Numbered from the stretch's first letter, positions 34,024-44,190 are shown. The stretch is DNA of 50,355 nt from an uncultured Prevotella sp. (GCA_902495455.1 CABUXJ010000021.1:1-50355); one strand, 5' to 3'. Numbers and translations are program-made. Notes: generated by a model from the letters alone, not told the origin.

Positions 34024-35325
34024 TCAGAACGAATAAGACAATCCCAACGAGCAGTATTCGTTCAACTGCCAGTAGCCCCACTCTTCGTCCGGCTTCTTCA
34101 CGGAGTCATCAAATCGCGGATAGACGAAGATGCGCGTGCTGAGATATTTCGTCACGTTGAGCGTGATGGTGTTTTCCCACTCTATCAATGCCTTTTCGTA
34201 GGTGGTATAACCGTAAAGACGTGTGACCCACTTGATTTGATCGGTGATATTCCACGTGAGACTTGTGGTCAGCTGCGAACCGAAATCCTCCAGTGTGTGG
34301 TGGTCGCCGATGACGCCATACTTCTTTGCCAGATTCTTGCGGTCGACATAGCGGAAGTTGAACGAGAGGAAAGAAAGATTGACGCTGCCCGTGAGCCGCT
34401 TGTTACGCGTCTCGACCGAATAGTCCATACCGAGACCGATGTTGAGGTTGAAAGGAGACATGAAGTCTGAATAGACCTTCTTGTCGTTGCTCTTCAGACC
34501 TTTGGCAAACTGTGTGTAAGCCAGCACCTGAAGCGTGTAGTACCAGCGCTTGGCCGCCAGAAGACCCAGTTTGCCGGTGTATCGGAGAAGGTCGTTGTTG
34601 GTCTTATACTTGTGAAGCGTGTCCGAAGGCGAAGTCTGATAGCCGAGCTTCATCTCCAGCTTGTTCTCCAGCTTGAGGCGCTTCTTGTTGTTGTAGTTCG
34701 CGTTGAGAACCACCGAGCCCACCATCGAATAGTTGCTCTCGCCTCCCTTGTGCCAGTTCTCCGAAACATAGTTCTGCATGACCTGCAGACTGTTGTCTCC
34801 GCTGAACGTCCAGAAGTTGGGACGCCTGACCACGATTTCCACAGGCACGGCCACCGGCTCGTCGCTGACCGGCTCCACCAGTTCTGCCAGTTCGACATCC
34901 CGACGGACCGGATTCTCCACGTCGGCACGTATGGAGCCGACCTTGCGCAGTCCCGTCTCCGTCGCGGTGACAAGGTCCGGACGACGCATGTACATCGAGA
35001 GCAAAGCGGCATCGACGGCGTCGGTGACTTTGTCACGGCCTGAAGACGTCGGGGTGATCTCCAACGTCTTGACAGCGGCAGAATGATAGAATGTCGGGGG
35101 AACGAAAAGACGGAAATAACGTCCGTCGACTGTACCCTTACGACTGTCGGCCAAAGCAGCGGCAAGGGAGTCGACACGCTGCAGGGAGACCAGGAGCGAG
35201 TCGGTGTAGGCGCGCAGTACGGCCGTCGTGTCGGGCTTGACCGGCCGATTCTGCCGGCGCTGTGCGGCAGCGGCAGCAGACAGAAGCAGAGCCGCAGAGA
35301 GGATATATATATGTCTGATATTCAT
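34024..35325 (-). CDS. DUF3078 family outer-membrane beta-barrel protein
   Basis: A signal peptide (about 1-21) precedes a low-complexity N-terminal region of about 150 residues. The DUF3078 domain follows: WTFSGDNSLQVMQNYVSENW, HKGGESNYSMVGSVVLNANY, KLENKLEMKLGYQTS and alternating strands to the end (EYCSLGLSYSF). The final aromatic residue is typical of an outer-membrane barrel. The family is common in Bacteroidetes with no established function. The gene stands alone, with a minus-strand -7 element TATCTTTG at 35430-35423. Confidence 0.88.
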   Translation of the reverse strand: MNIRHIYILSAALLLSAAAAAQRRQNRPVKPDTTAVLRAYTDSLLVSLQRVDSLAAALADSRKGTVDGRYFRLFVPPTFYHSAAVKTLEITPTSSGRDKVTDAVDAALLSMYMRRPDLVTATETGLRKVGSIRADVENPVRRDVELAELVEPVSDEPVAVPVEIVVRRPNFWTFSGDNSLQVMQNYVSENWHKGGESNYSMVGSVVLNANYNNKKRLKLENKLEMKLGYQTSPSDTLHKYKTNNDLLRYTGKLGLLAAKRWYYTLQVLAYTQFAKGLKSNDKKVYSDFMSPFNLNIGLGMDYSVETRNKRLTGSVNLSFLSFNFRYVDRKNLAKKYGVIGDHHTLEDFGSQLTTSLTWNITDQIKWVTRLYGYTTYEKALIEWENTITLNVTKYLSTRIFVYPRFDDSVKKPDEEWGYWQLNEYCSLGLSYSF

Positions 35326-35422
35326 TTTTTGATGATAATCGGAACGTCTGACAGTGCAAACGGGCGCAATGTGAACCGGTTCACAAATTGCCGAGTGCAG
35401 TCTGTCTTTGCAGAAGATAATG

Positions 35423-35430
35423 CAAAGATA
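35423..35430 (-). promoter_or_regulatory. -7 element upstream of the DUF3078 gene
   Basis: Minus-strand TATCTTTG, about 100 bases before the start codon. Confidence 0.5.
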
Positions 35431-35490
35431 ACGATTATTATTGGAATTTAACTAACGCTACGCTCGGCAAAACTAATTCTTTACCTAATC

Positions 35491-35522
35491 TTTGCGGGTT
35501 TCAACTTTTTTTAGTAATTTTG
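35491..35522 (+). promoter_or_regulatory. Promoter of pyrG-yidC
   Basis: TTTG (35491-35494), 20-base spacer, TAATTTTG (35515-35522), a perfect consensus. It excludes the TTG start at 35520 that the longest frame would use. Confidence 0.85.
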
Positions 35523-35573
35523 CGCCTTGAGTATAATCAAGGTATTAGACACAAACCATTAAATTATAAAATT

Positions 35574-37184
35574 GTGGCAGAAACTAAGTATATCTTCGTC
35601 ACTGGCGGTGTGGTTTCATCGCTTGGCAAAGGAATAATCTCATCGTCCATCGGCAAACTGCTTCAAGCCAGGGGCTACAACATCACAATCCAGAAGTTTG
35701 ATCCTTACATCAATATCGACCCGGGAACGCTCAACCCCTACGAGCATGGAGAGTGTTACGTGACCGTCGACGGAATGGAGACCGACCTTGACCTCGGCCA
35801 CTACGAGCGTTTCACCGGCATACAGACCACCAAGGCCAACTCGCTGACGACGGGACGCATCTACAAGGCCGTCATCGACAAGGAACGCCGCGGCGACTAT
35901 TTAGGCAAGACCATACAGGTGGTGCCCCACATCACAAACGAAATAAAACGCAACATAAAACTGCTCGGCGAGAAGTACCACTATGACTTTGTCATCACCG
36001 AAATCGGAGGAACCATCGGAGACATCGAGAGCGCACCGTTCCTCGAGGCCATCAGACAGATGAAATGGGAAATGGGAAAGAACGCCGTGAACGTCCATCT
36101 CACCTACGTGCCCTATCTGAAAGCCGCCGGAGAGCTGAAGACCAAGCCCACGCAACACTCCGTAAAGGAACTGCAGAGCGTCGGAATACAGCCGGACATC
36201 CTCATCTTGCGCACGGAGAAACATCTGAGCGACGACATTCTGAAGAAAGTGGCTTCGTTCTGCAACGTGGAAAAAGACTGCGTCGTCCAGAGCGAGGACC
36301 TGCCGTCAATCTATGAAGTGCCGGTGAACATGCAGCGCCAGGGACTCGACACGGCCATCCTGCGCAAACTCAACATGGAAGTCGGAGAGACCCCGACTCT
36401 CGGCCCGTGGCGCAGCTTCCTCGAACGACGTGCCAAAGCGACCAAGGAGGTTCGCATCGGACTGGTCGGCAAATACGATCTGCAGGACGCCTACAAGAGC
36501 ATCCGCGAAAGCCTCGCGCAGGCCGGAACGTACAACGACCGCAAGACGGTGCTCACATTCATCAACTCGGAAACTCTCACGGAGGATAACGTGGCCGAAA
36601 AACTGGCCGGACAGGACGGCATCGTGATTTGCCCTGGATTCGGACAGCGCGGCATCGAGGGCAAAATAGTAGCAGCCCACTACACCCGTACGCACGACAT
36701 CCCGACATTCGGTATCTGTCTGGGTATGCAGATGATTGTGATAGAGTTCGCACGCAACGTCCTCGGATATGCTGACGCCAACAGCCGCGAGATGGACAGC
36801 AAGACACTCCACAACGTCATTGACATCATGGAGGAGCAGAAGAACATCACCGACATGGGTGGAACCATGCGTCTCGGTGCATACGAATGTATATTGAAAC
36901 AAGGTTCGCGCGTGTTCAATATATATAACAAGGAGCACATTCAGGAACGCCACCGCCACCGCTATGAGTTCAATAACGACTATCAGACGGAATACGAGCG
37001 CAACGGGATGATCTGCACAGGACGAAACCCTGAGAGCAATCTCGTGGAAATCGTGGAAATACCGGGCTTGAAGTGGTACATCGGAACACAATTCCATCCG
37101 GAATACCAAAGCACCGTGCTCAATCCGCATCCGCTCTTCGTGGACTTCATAAACACAGCTATCAAAAACAAGAAAGATGAATAA
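35574..37184 (+). CDS. pyrG: CTP synthase
   Basis: This is a 536-residue enzyme making CTP from UTP, glutamine and ATP in the cytoplasm. The amidoligase domain opens YIFVTGGVVSSLGKGIISSS with its P-loop and contains TEIGGTIGDIESAPFLEAIR. The C-terminal class I glutamine amidotransferase domain has FGICLGMQ with nucleophile C382 and the HPEYQ His/Glu pair. The start is GTG 35574, giving VAETKYIFVTGG as in relatives. The upstream TTG lies in the promoter. Its last eight bases overlap yidC. Confidence 0.97.
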   Translation: MAETKYIFVTGGVVSSLGKGIISSSIGKLLQARGYNITIQKFDPYINIDPGTLNPYEHGECYVTVDGMETDLDLGHYERFTGIQTTKANSLTTGRIYKAVIDKERRGDYLGKTIQVVPHITNEIKRNIKLLGEKYHYDFVITEIGGTIGDIESAPFLEAIRQMKWEMGKNAVNVHLTYVPYLKAAGELKTKPTQHSVKELQSVGIQPDILILRTEKHLSDDILKKVASFCNVEKDCVVQSEDLPSIYEVPVNMQRQGLDTAILRKLNMEVGETPTLGPWRSFLERRAKATKEVRIGLVGKYDLQDAYKSIRESLAQAGTYNDRKTVLTFINSETLTEDNVAEKLAGQDGIVICPGFGQRGIEGKIVAAHYTRTHDIPTFGICLGMQMIVIEFARNVLGYADANSREMDSKTLHNVIDIMEEQKNITDMGGTMRLGAYECILKQGSRVFNIYNKEHIQERHRHRYEFNNDYQTEYERNGMICTGRNPESNLVEIVEIPGLKWYIGTQFHPEYQSTVLNPHPLFVDFINTAIKNKKDE

Positions 37185-39069
37185 GAACAACACTATCGGC
37201 TTCGCACTGATAATATTGGTACTGCTGGCTTTCAGTTGGTACAACCAGCCATCGGCTGAGGAGATTGCCGCACAACGCAAACAGGACTCTGTCGCCTCCG
37301 CAATGAAACAAAAAGCGGAAGAGGCGGAAAAGATTGCTGACATAACAAAAAAGGCACAGGCTCTCGCCGAAATACAGGGTGATAGCACGGCCCTGTTCTT
37401 TCAGGCGCTCAGCGGACAGAACAGGCAGGTCGTCCTGAAGAACAGCAAGGTGGAACTGACGCTCGACACAAAGGGCGGTGTGGTCAGAAAGGCCAAAGTC
37501 TTGGGATTCAAAGACCGCAACGATGCAAAAGACGTGACGCTCTTCGAAGGCAACGACCAGAACCTCAACTTCATGTTGGCGGGCAAGACGACCAACATCA
37601 TCACGTCCGACCTCTATTTCACTCCGACGAACATGACCGACTCGACCGTCACCATGACGGCACTGGCTGGAAACGGCGGCGCGGTCATACTGGACTATAA
37701 GCTCGGCTGCGACTATATGCTCCACATGTCATTCCGCGCCCAAGGGCTGAGCGGCATCTTCGCTCCGAACTGCAAGGAGATGGACATCGTGTGGAACGAT
37801 AAGTGCCGCCAACAGGAGAAGGGATTCACATTTGAGAACCGGTATGCCACCCTCACATACAAAGAGAAAGATGGCGGCACGGACTATCTGAACGAGACAT
37901 CAAAGAAAGAGAATGAGGAAATAGAGGAAGCGCTGGACTGGGTAGCGTTCAAGAACCAGTTCTTCAGCGCCGTACTCATCTCAAAGGATGATTTTGCAGC
38001 CAACTCCCGCATGACAAGCATCCCGCAGGAGAAAGGTTCGGGCTATCTGAAGCAATATGAGGCTAAGATGAAGACGGCTTTCGACCCGACGGGCAACAAG
38101 CCGACAGAATTTGAAATGTTCATCGGTCCCAACGATTTCCGCCTCCTGCAGGACGTGGAGGAAGAGAGCACGTTCGGCAAAGACCTCGAACTGCAACAGC
38201 TCGTCTATCTCGGTTGGCCGTTGTTCCGCATCATCAACCGGTGGTTTACGCTCTATGTGTTCGACTGGCTGACCGGCTTCGGAATGAACATGGGTATCGT
38301 GCTCATCATCATCACACTGTTGCTCAAGTTCATCACATTCCCTATGGTGAAGAAGAGTTACATGAGTTCGGCAAAGATGCGCGTGCTCAAACCGAAACTC
38401 GAGGAGGCCACGAAGCAGTATGACAAGCCTGAGGATCAGATGATGAAGCAGCAGGCGATGATGGCTCTCTACTCAAAATATGGCGTGAGTCCGCTGTCGG
38501 GATGTCTGCCGATGCTCATCCAGATGCCTATCTGGATTGCGATGTTCAACTTCGTGCCCAACGCCATCCAGCTGCGCGGTGAGAGTTTCCTGTGGATAAA
38601 CGACTTGTCGACATACGACCCGATATGGGAATGGGACACCAACATCTGGCTTATCGGTGACCACCTGAGCCTCACGTGTATCCTATTCTGCGTGTCAAAC
38701 ATCCTCTATTCGATGATAAGCATGCGCCAGCAGAAGGACCAGATGGTCGGACAGCAAGCTGAACAGATGAAGATGATGCAGTGGATGATGTATCTCATGC
38801 CAGTCATGTTCTTCTTCATGTTCAATGACTATTCGGCCGGACTGAACTTCTACTACTTCATCTCGCTTTTCTTCAGCGCCGCCATCATGTGGACATTGCG
38901 CAAGACGACTAACGACGAGAAGCTGCTGGCCATATTGGAAGCCCGCTACAAGGAGAATCAAAACAACCCGAAGAAGACCAGCGGACTGGCCGCAAGGCTT
39001 GAAGCAATGCAGAAACAGGCTGCTGAAATACAAAGACAGCAACGCGAACTGCAGAACAGAAAGAAATAG
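37177..39069 (+). CDS. yidC: Membrane protein insertase YidC
   Basis: This 630-residue inner-membrane insertase follows the Gram-negative layout. There is one N-terminal helix (about 6-22), a large periplasmic domain (about 60-350), then the conserved five-helix core with WPLFRIINRWFTLYVFDW, MVKKSYMSSAKMRVLKPKLE, the cytoplasmic loop rich in charged residues, and LSGCLPMLIQMPIWIAMFNF. The tail is long, Gln- and Lys-rich. It inserts proteins with or without SecYEG. The start overlaps the end of pyrG by eight bases, a conserved pairing in Bacteroidales, and both probably share the pyrG promoter. Confidence 0.97.
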   Translation: MNKNNTIGFALIILVLLAFSWYNQPSAEEIAAQRKQDSVASAMKQKAEEAEKIADITKKAQALAEIQGDSTALFFQALSGQNRQVVLKNSKVELTLDTKGGVVRKAKVLGFKDRNDAKDVTLFEGNDQNLNFMLAGKTTNIITSDLYFTPTNMTDSTVTMTALAGNGGAVILDYKLGCDYMLHMSFRAQGLSGIFAPNCKEMDIVWNDKCRQQEKGFTFENRYATLTYKEKDGGTDYLNETSKKENEEIEEALDWVAFKNQFFSAVLISKDDFAANSRMTSIPQEKGSGYLKQYEAKMKTAFDPTGNKPTEFEMFIGPNDFRLLQDVEEESTFGKDLELQQLVYLGWPLFRIINRWFTLYVFDWLTGFGMNMGIVLIIITLLLKFITFPMVKKSYMSSAKMRVLKPKLEEATKQYDKPEDQMMKQQAMMALYSKYGVSPLSGCLPMLIQMPIWIAMFNFVPNAIQLRGESFLWINDLSTYDPIWEWDTNIWLIGDHLSLTCILFCVSNILYSMISMRQQKDQMVGQQAEQMKMMQWMMYLMPVMFFFMFNDYSAGLNFYYFISLFFSAAIMWTLRKTTNDEKLLAILEARYKENQNNPKKTSGLAARLEAMQKQAAEIQRQQRELQNRKK

Positions 39070-39105
39070 ACAGCTCCGAACAAGCGAATATTTAGAATAA
39101 ACATC

Positions 39106-39185
39106 GAGACGCAAAGACGCAAAGATTATTTTTATAAGGACAAACCGAAAAGTATTCTCAGCGTCTTTGCGCCTTTTTGCTCTCA
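39106..39185. repeat. CGCAAAG palindrome, copy 2
   Basis: GAGACGCAAAGACGCAAAGA (39106-39125) is matched by an imperfect inverted copy ending CGCCTTTTTGCTCTC (39171-39185). It lies between yidC and the peptidase gene. The T-rich end of the right arm could stop yidC transcripts. Confidence 0.75.
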
Positions 39186-39208
39186 ATCGAAACTAACATT
39201 AAAGACAA

Positions 39209-41383
39209 ATGAAAAGATATCGAATAATCGTTGCCGCCGTGATAGCACTTCTTGGTCATACCGGCAACACTAATGCACAGAATGTCGTGAACATTGGCAA
39301 GAACAACATCACACTCAGCAGCCGCCTCATGACACCCGAAGCCATGTGGGCAATGGGACGCATCGCATCGGCGGAAGCATCGGCCGACGGCAAACAGATT
39401 GTCTATCAGGTGGGCTACTACAGCGTCAAGGAGAACAAAGGACATCAGGTCATCTGCATCATCGATGCCGACGGGAAGAACAACCGTCAACTCACAACCG
39501 CGGCAACCAACGAGACTGACCCTACGTGGGTCAACGGCCGCATCGCCTATCTCAGCCAAGGCGAGATATGGTCGATGGCGAGCGACGGCAGTGACCGCCG
39601 CCAGCTCAGCAAGACGGACGGAAGCGTCGAGGGATTTAAGTTCTCGCCCAACGGCAGGAAAGTTATCATCATAAAGTCGATGCCATTCAACGAGATAATC
39701 AAGAAGACCCCCGACGACCTGCCCTTGGCCACCGGCCGCCGCGTCACAGACTTGATGTACCGTCACTGGGACCACTACGTAGAGACGATACAGCATCCTT
39801 TCGTGGCCGATGTCAACGAGGACGGCACCATCGCCGGCACGATGACCGACATTCTGGAAGGCGAGCCCTACGAATGTCCGATGGAGCCGTTCGGCGGTAT
39901 CGAACAGCTTGCATGGAGCCCTTCATCAAACATGATTGCCTATACCTGCCGCAAGAAGACGGGACTCAACTATGCCATCTCCACCGATTCAGACATATTC
40001 TTATATGATGTGGACACGAAAGAGACTCGCAATCTCTGTAAGCCGGAGGGATATGAGCCCATTGCCGTAAATCCCACACATACGATGAAAGGCCAAAAGG
40101 TGAACAGCGAGGAGAACCTGAAGAACAATCCGGGCTATGACACCAACCCGCAGTTCTCGCCCGACGGCAAACACGTGGCATGGCAAAGTATGGCCCGCGA
40201 CGGATATGAAGCCGACCGCAACCGCCTCTGCGTCTACACCTTTGCCACCGGCGAGAAGACATACGTGACGGAATCGCTGGACACCAACGTGGACGCTTTC
40301 TGCTGGAGCGCCGACTCCAAGACACTCTCATTCACCGCCGTATGGCACGGTTGCACAAACATATATCACACAAACCTCAAGGGCGAGGTGAAGCAGCTCA
40401 CCAACGACTGGGCCGACTATCTCTCAGTTGCGCCTGCCAACGACGATGACAAGATTCTCACGATGCGTCAAAGCCTGTCCGCACCGACCGACATATATAT
40501 TGTCAAACCCGGCAAAGAGGTGAAGAAAACAAAGATTGCGCAGGTCACAACGGAGAATAAACACATCACTGACCAGCTCACATTCGGTAAAGTACAACAG
40601 CGTTGGGTCAAGACGACCGACGGAAAGAACATGCTCTGCTGGATTGTTCTGCCATCAGACTTCGACGAGAACAAGAAATACCCCACCCTGCTCTTCTGCG
40701 AAGGCGGACCGCAAAGCCCCGTCAGTCAATTCTGGAGCTATCGCTGGAACTTCCAGATAATGGCAGCCAACGGCTATGTCATCGTTGCGCCCAACCGCCA
40801 CGGCCTTCCCGGTTTCGGCTCTGAATGGAACGAGCAGGTAAGCGGCGACTGGACAGGTCTGTGCATGGACGACTATCTGTCCGCCATTGACGATGCCGCA
40901 GCCAATCTGCCGTTCGTCGACCGTGACCGCCTCGGCGCCGTGGGAGCCAGCTTCGGCGGCTTCAGCGTCTACTATCTCGCCGGCCACCACGACAAGCGCT
41001 TCAAGTGCTTCATCGCCCACGACGGTGCCTTCAATCTCGAATCGATGTACACCGACACCGAGGAAGCATGGTTCAGCAACTGGGAATACGACGACGCTTT
41101 CTGGGACAAGAATCAGACAAGCAATGCCCGGAAGACATACGACAACTCGCCGCATAAGTTCGTCGACCGTTGGGACACCCCCATCCTCTGCATCCACGGC
41201 GAAAAGGATTACCGCATCAACTACAACCAAGGCATGGGCGCCTTCAACGCAGCCCGTATGCGCGGCATCCCGGCCGAGCTTCTCATCTTCCCCGACGAGA
41301 ATCACTGGGTGCTTAAACCACAGAACGGAGTCCTTTGGCAGCGCACTTTCTTCGGCTGGCTTGACCGCTGGTTAAAGAAGTAA
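39209..41383 (+). CDS. S9 family dipeptidyl-peptidase 5-like serine peptidase
   Basis: A signal peptide (about 1-24, ending NAQ) precedes a beta-propeller of WD-like repeats (about 40-430; for example FSPNGRKVIIIKS, FSPDGKHVAWQS, WSADSKTLSFTA). The C-terminal alpha/beta hydrolase has GASFGGF with S581, GEKDYRI with D667 and DENHWV with H699, the catalytic triad. At 724 residues it matches periplasmic DPP5 of Bacteroidales, which removes dipeptides from peptide N-termini to feed amino-acid fermentation. It is followed 57 bases later by a major-facilitator transporter that could be co-transcribed. Confidence 0.92.
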   Translation: MKRYRIIVAAVIALLGHTGNTNAQNVVNIGKNNITLSSRLMTPEAMWAMGRIASAEASADGKQIVYQVGYYSVKENKGHQVICIIDADGKNNRQLTTAATNETDPTWVNGRIAYLSQGEIWSMASDGSDRRQLSKTDGSVEGFKFSPNGRKVIIIKSMPFNEIIKKTPDDLPLATGRRVTDLMYRHWDHYVETIQHPFVADVNEDGTIAGTMTDILEGEPYECPMEPFGGIEQLAWSPSSNMIAYTCRKKTGLNYAISTDSDIFLYDVDTKETRNLCKPEGYEPIAVNPTHTMKGQKVNSEENLKNNPGYDTNPQFSPDGKHVAWQSMARDGYEADRNRLCVYTFATGEKTYVTESLDTNVDAFCWSADSKTLSFTAVWHGCTNIYHTNLKGEVKQLTNDWADYLSVAPANDDDKILTMRQSLSAPTDIYIVKPGKEVKKTKIAQVTTENKHITDQLTFGKVQQRWVKTTDGKNMLCWIVLPSDFDENKKYPTLLFCEGGPQSPVSQFWSYRWNFQIMAANGYVIVAPNRHGLPGFGSEWNEQVSGDWTGLCMDDYLSAIDDAAANLPFVDRDRLGAVGASFGGFSVYYLAGHHDKRFKCFIAHDGAFNLESMYTDTEEAWFSNWEYDDAFWDKNQTSNARKTYDNSPHKFVDRWDTPILCIHGEKDYRINYNQGMGAFNAARMRGIPAELLIFPDENHWVLKPQNGVLWQRTFFGWLDRWLKK

Positions 41384-41440
41384 GGATAAGAAAAACTCAT
41401 TAAACAAGAAAAACAAAAGAACATATAAAACAAAGAAACA

Positions 41441-43054
41441 ATGAATTCAACAAAAACGCTACGCGATTCCGCTGCCCTCCGCTGGACAGCCCTATTGCTT
41501 CTGGCTCTTGCGATGTTCTGTGCTTATATCTTCATGGACATCCTCTCGCCCATTAAAGACCTTATGCAGTCGCAACGCGGCTGGGACTCAGATGCCTTCG
41601 GAACCATGCAAGGTGCCGAGACATTCCTCAATGTATTCGTATTCTTCCTCATCTTCGCCGGTATCATTCTCGACAAGATGGGTGTACGTTTCACCGCCCT
41701 TCTCTCGGGAGTAGTAATGCTCGCCGGAGCATGTGTCAAGTGGTATGCCGTCAGTGACAGCTTTGTCGGCAGTTCGCTTGATGTATGGTTCACGGAAAAT
41801 CTCAATCATATTCCCGTGTTTGAACAGCTGGGCGTATCACCGTTCTATGAAGGCATGCCCTCATCAGCCAAACTCGCAGCACTCGGCTTCATGATCTTCG
41901 GATGCGGCTGCGAGATGGGCGGCATCACTGTCAGCCGCGGTATCGTGAAATGGTTCAAAGGCCGTGAAATGGCATTGGCAATGGGGTCCGAGATGGCGTT
42001 GGCACGTCTTGGCGTGGCTACCTGCATGATATTCTCACCCTTCTTTGCCAAGTTAGGCGGCGAGATAAGCGTGTCACGCTCTGTTGCGTTCGGTGTCGTA
42101 CTTCTGTGCATATCACTCATCATGCTCGTTGTCTACTTCTTCATGGACAAAAAGCTCGACGCGCAGACCGGCGAGGCTGAAGAGAAGGACGACCCCTTCA
42201 AGATATCAGATATCGGTCAGATACTTTCTTCAATGGGCTTCTGGCTCGTGTCTCTCCTCTGCGTGCTCTATTACAGTGCAATATTCCCGTTCCAGAAATA
42301 CGCGGTAAACATGTTGCAGTGCAACCTCACATTCACCGACGTTCCTGCCGACTCTTTCTGGGCTTCTCCATCCGTAACGATCGTGCAGTATGGTATCATG
42401 CTCGTAGTGGCTGCAACAGCATTCATGTTCAACTTCATAAAAAAGCAGGAATTGAAATATACCATGCTCGCCATATCCGTACTGGCACTCATCACCTACT
42501 GCTACATGGGCTACATGCGCCAGTCTGCTGAATCCATATTCGCTGTATTCCCGCTTCTCGCTGTCGGCATAACACCCGTTCTCGGCAACTACGTCGACCA
42601 CAAGGGCAAGGCTGCATCAATGCTTGTGCTCGGTTCGCTGCTTCTTATCGCATGCCACCTCACATTCGCATTCATCCTTCCGGAGTTCAAGGGCAACCAG
42701 GTCGGCGGTGTTGTCGTCGCATATCTTACAATCCTTGTCTTAGGCGCGTCGTTCTCACTCGTGCCCGCTTCGTTGTGGCCCAGCGTGCCAAAACTTGTCG
42801 ACGCTAAGGTCATCGGCAGTGCCTACGCTCTGATTTTCTGGATTCAGAACATCGGTCTGTGGCTCTTCCCGCTGCTCATCGGCAAGGTGCTTACTGCAAC
42901 CAACGAGGGTGTCACCGACCCCACGCACCTCAACTACACAGCTCCTCTGATAATGCTTGCGTGCCTTGGCGTCGCAGCCCTCGTCATCGGTCTTTTCCTG
43001 AAAGTCGTTGACAAGAAGAAAGGCCTCGGACTTGAGGAGCCGAATATAAAATAA
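41441..43054 (+). CDS. Major facilitator superfamily transporter
   Basis: This is a 537-residue inner-membrane protein with about twelve helices. Family landmarks are the helix 2-3 loop ILDKMGVRFTALLSG, GCGCEMGGITVSRGIVKWFK and the central cytoplasmic loop DAQTGEAEEKDDPFKISDIG. There is an unusually long outward loop near 105-145. The proximity to a dipeptidyl peptidase suggests peptide or amino-acid related uptake, but no substrate motif is visible. The downstream palindromic repeat begins right after its stop codon. Confidence 0.88.
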   Translation: MNSTKTLRDSAALRWTALLLLALAMFCAYIFMDILSPIKDLMQSQRGWDSDAFGTMQGAETFLNVFVFFLIFAGIILDKMGVRFTALLSGVVMLAGACVKWYAVSDSFVGSSLDVWFTENLNHIPVFEQLGVSPFYEGMPSSAKLAALGFMIFGCGCEMGGITVSRGIVKWFKGREMALAMGSEMALARLGVATCMIFSPFFAKLGGEISVSRSVAFGVVLLCISLIMLVVYFFMDKKLDAQTGEAEEKDDPFKISDIGQILSSMGFWLVSLLCVLYYSAIFPFQKYAVNMLQCNLTFTDVPADSFWASPSVTIVQYGIMLVVAATAFMFNFIKKQELKYTMLAISVLALITYCYMGYMRQSAESIFAVFPLLAVGITPVLGNYVDHKGKAASMLVLGSLLLIACHLTFAFILPEFKGNQVGGVVVAYLTILVLGASFSLVPASLWPSVPKLVDAKVIGSAYALIFWIQNIGLWLFPLLIGKVLTATNEGVTDPTHLNYTAPLIMLACLGVAALVIGLFLKVVDKKKGLGLEEPNIK

Positions 43055-43221
43055 GTGAAGAATGAAGAGTGAAGAGTGAAGAATTTGCTGCCGCCTTTCC
43101 AACTTCTAAGTGAAGAATGAAGAATTTGCTGCCGCCTTTCCAACTGCGATTGAATAACAGTTGGAAAGGCGGCAGCAAATTCTTCACTCTTCATTCTTCA
43201 CTTATTTTATTCTTCATTCTT
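43054..43221. repeat. Dispersed palindrome between convergent genes (copy 2)
   Basis: The core stem TTTGCTGCCGCCTTTCCAAC pairs with its complement around GCGATTGAATAACA. The left half is partly duplicated (43084-43106 and 43124-43146). The arms are GAAGAATGAAGAGTGAAGA and complements. The right arm encodes the final residues NEE and the stop of the minus-strand gene, just as in the copy at 13678. Confidence 0.88.
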
Positions 43222-44190
43222 AAATCTCACCACCAACGGCAGATGATCACTGGCACCATCAGGCGAAAAACGGTAGCCGGTGTATGAGCGGAAAGGCTTG
43301 AAGCCGCTATACTTTTTATCTTTTTCAAGCAAGAACGGAGAGTCATTGACGAACGCGGACATTACGCGAGAAGCCAATGACGATGACATAAGGATATGAT
43401 CCAGACTTCCCCACCGGCCATTATAACGATATGTTCCTTTCGCACGTCCATAAAGACCACGAGCCCCGGCCGACACGTCGACAAGTCCATGACTGAGGAT
43501 AAGCGACAGTGCCGGGTCGTCCGCATAGTCATTGAAATCGCCTGCGACAATAATCTTTGCATCCGGCGACAACTCCTTTACAGAATCAACGGAAGCACAA
43601 AGCCGACGAGCGACGGCTTCACGGAAAGGACGCGAATGACGCTCACCTCCAATACGACTCGGGGCATGAAGAACAAAGATGTGGAGCGTATCGTCCGTGA
43701 CAGTAAACCCGGAGACATAAAGGATGTCGCGCGTCGGTTGCATCCCCGTCACCGGTTCCACCCGTAGCGGATAATGACGTATGGGCGCAAAAGCAAACGG
43801 AGAATACATCAAGGCGACGTCGATGCCACGTTCATCAGCCGAATTGGTCATCACATATTCATAACGAGCCGTGCGCAGGAGTGAGCGGCGGGTCAGGTCA
43901 CGCATCACGCTGTCATTCTCCACCTCGCAGAGTGCAACGAAATCCGGAAAGCGGAAATCTCCGTCACCACAAATGCCATCAATCCCATCGCCAGCGGCTC
44001 CATACCCACATGAGACAATGGCTTTGGAAATATTGTTCACCTTCCGCCAATATCGCCACGGCGTCCAATGACGTCCTGCTTCGGGCAAGAACTCCATGTC
44101 CTGTTTCAGACTGTCATGACGGCAGTCGAATAGATTCTCACAATTGAGCTCGGCAAAAACGAGGAAAGACGAAAGAAGAAGGGATAACAA
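43207..44190 (-). CDS. Endonuclease/exonuclease/phosphatase family protein, start uncertain
   Basis: This is an EEP-fold hydrolase of about 327 residues: ELNCENLFD (metal site), FVALCEVENDSVMRDL, KIIVAGDFNDYADDP and GASDHLPLVV hold the expected catalytic Asn, Glu, Asp and His residues. The N-terminus is a hydrophobic secretion signal, but no ATG is available. An in-frame stop lies just upstream at about 44203, leaving TTG at 44190 as the only usable start. A shortened or lost 5' end is possible, since the upstream 275 bases are filled with repeats. The substrate could be a nucleic acid, phospholipid or sugar phosphate. Confidence 0.78.
   Translation of the reverse strand: MLSLLLSSFLVFAELNCENLFDCRHDSLKQDMEFLPEAGRHWTPWRYWRKVNNISKAIVSCGYGAAGDGIDGICGDGDFRFPDFVALCEVENDSVMRDLTRRSLLRTARYEYVMTNSADERGIDVALMYSPFAFAPIRHYPLRVEPVTGMQPTRDILYVSGFTVTDDTLHIFVLHAPSRIGGERHSRPFREAVARRLCASVDSVKELSPDAKIIVAGDFNDYADDPALSLILSHGLVDVSAGARGLYGRAKGTYRYNGRWGSLDHILMSSSLASRVMSAFVNDSPFLLEKDKKYSGFKPFRSYTGYRFSPDGASDHLPLVVRFKNEE

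Noticed and set aside
36306..37388. 360-codon minus-strand open frame opposite pyrG and yidC
   Set aside because: It spans two essential, well-recognised genes on the other strand. It is a codon-bias shadow.
42934..43194. 86-codon minus-strand open frame
   Set aside because: It consists of translated palindromic repeat and the antisense of the MFS gene.
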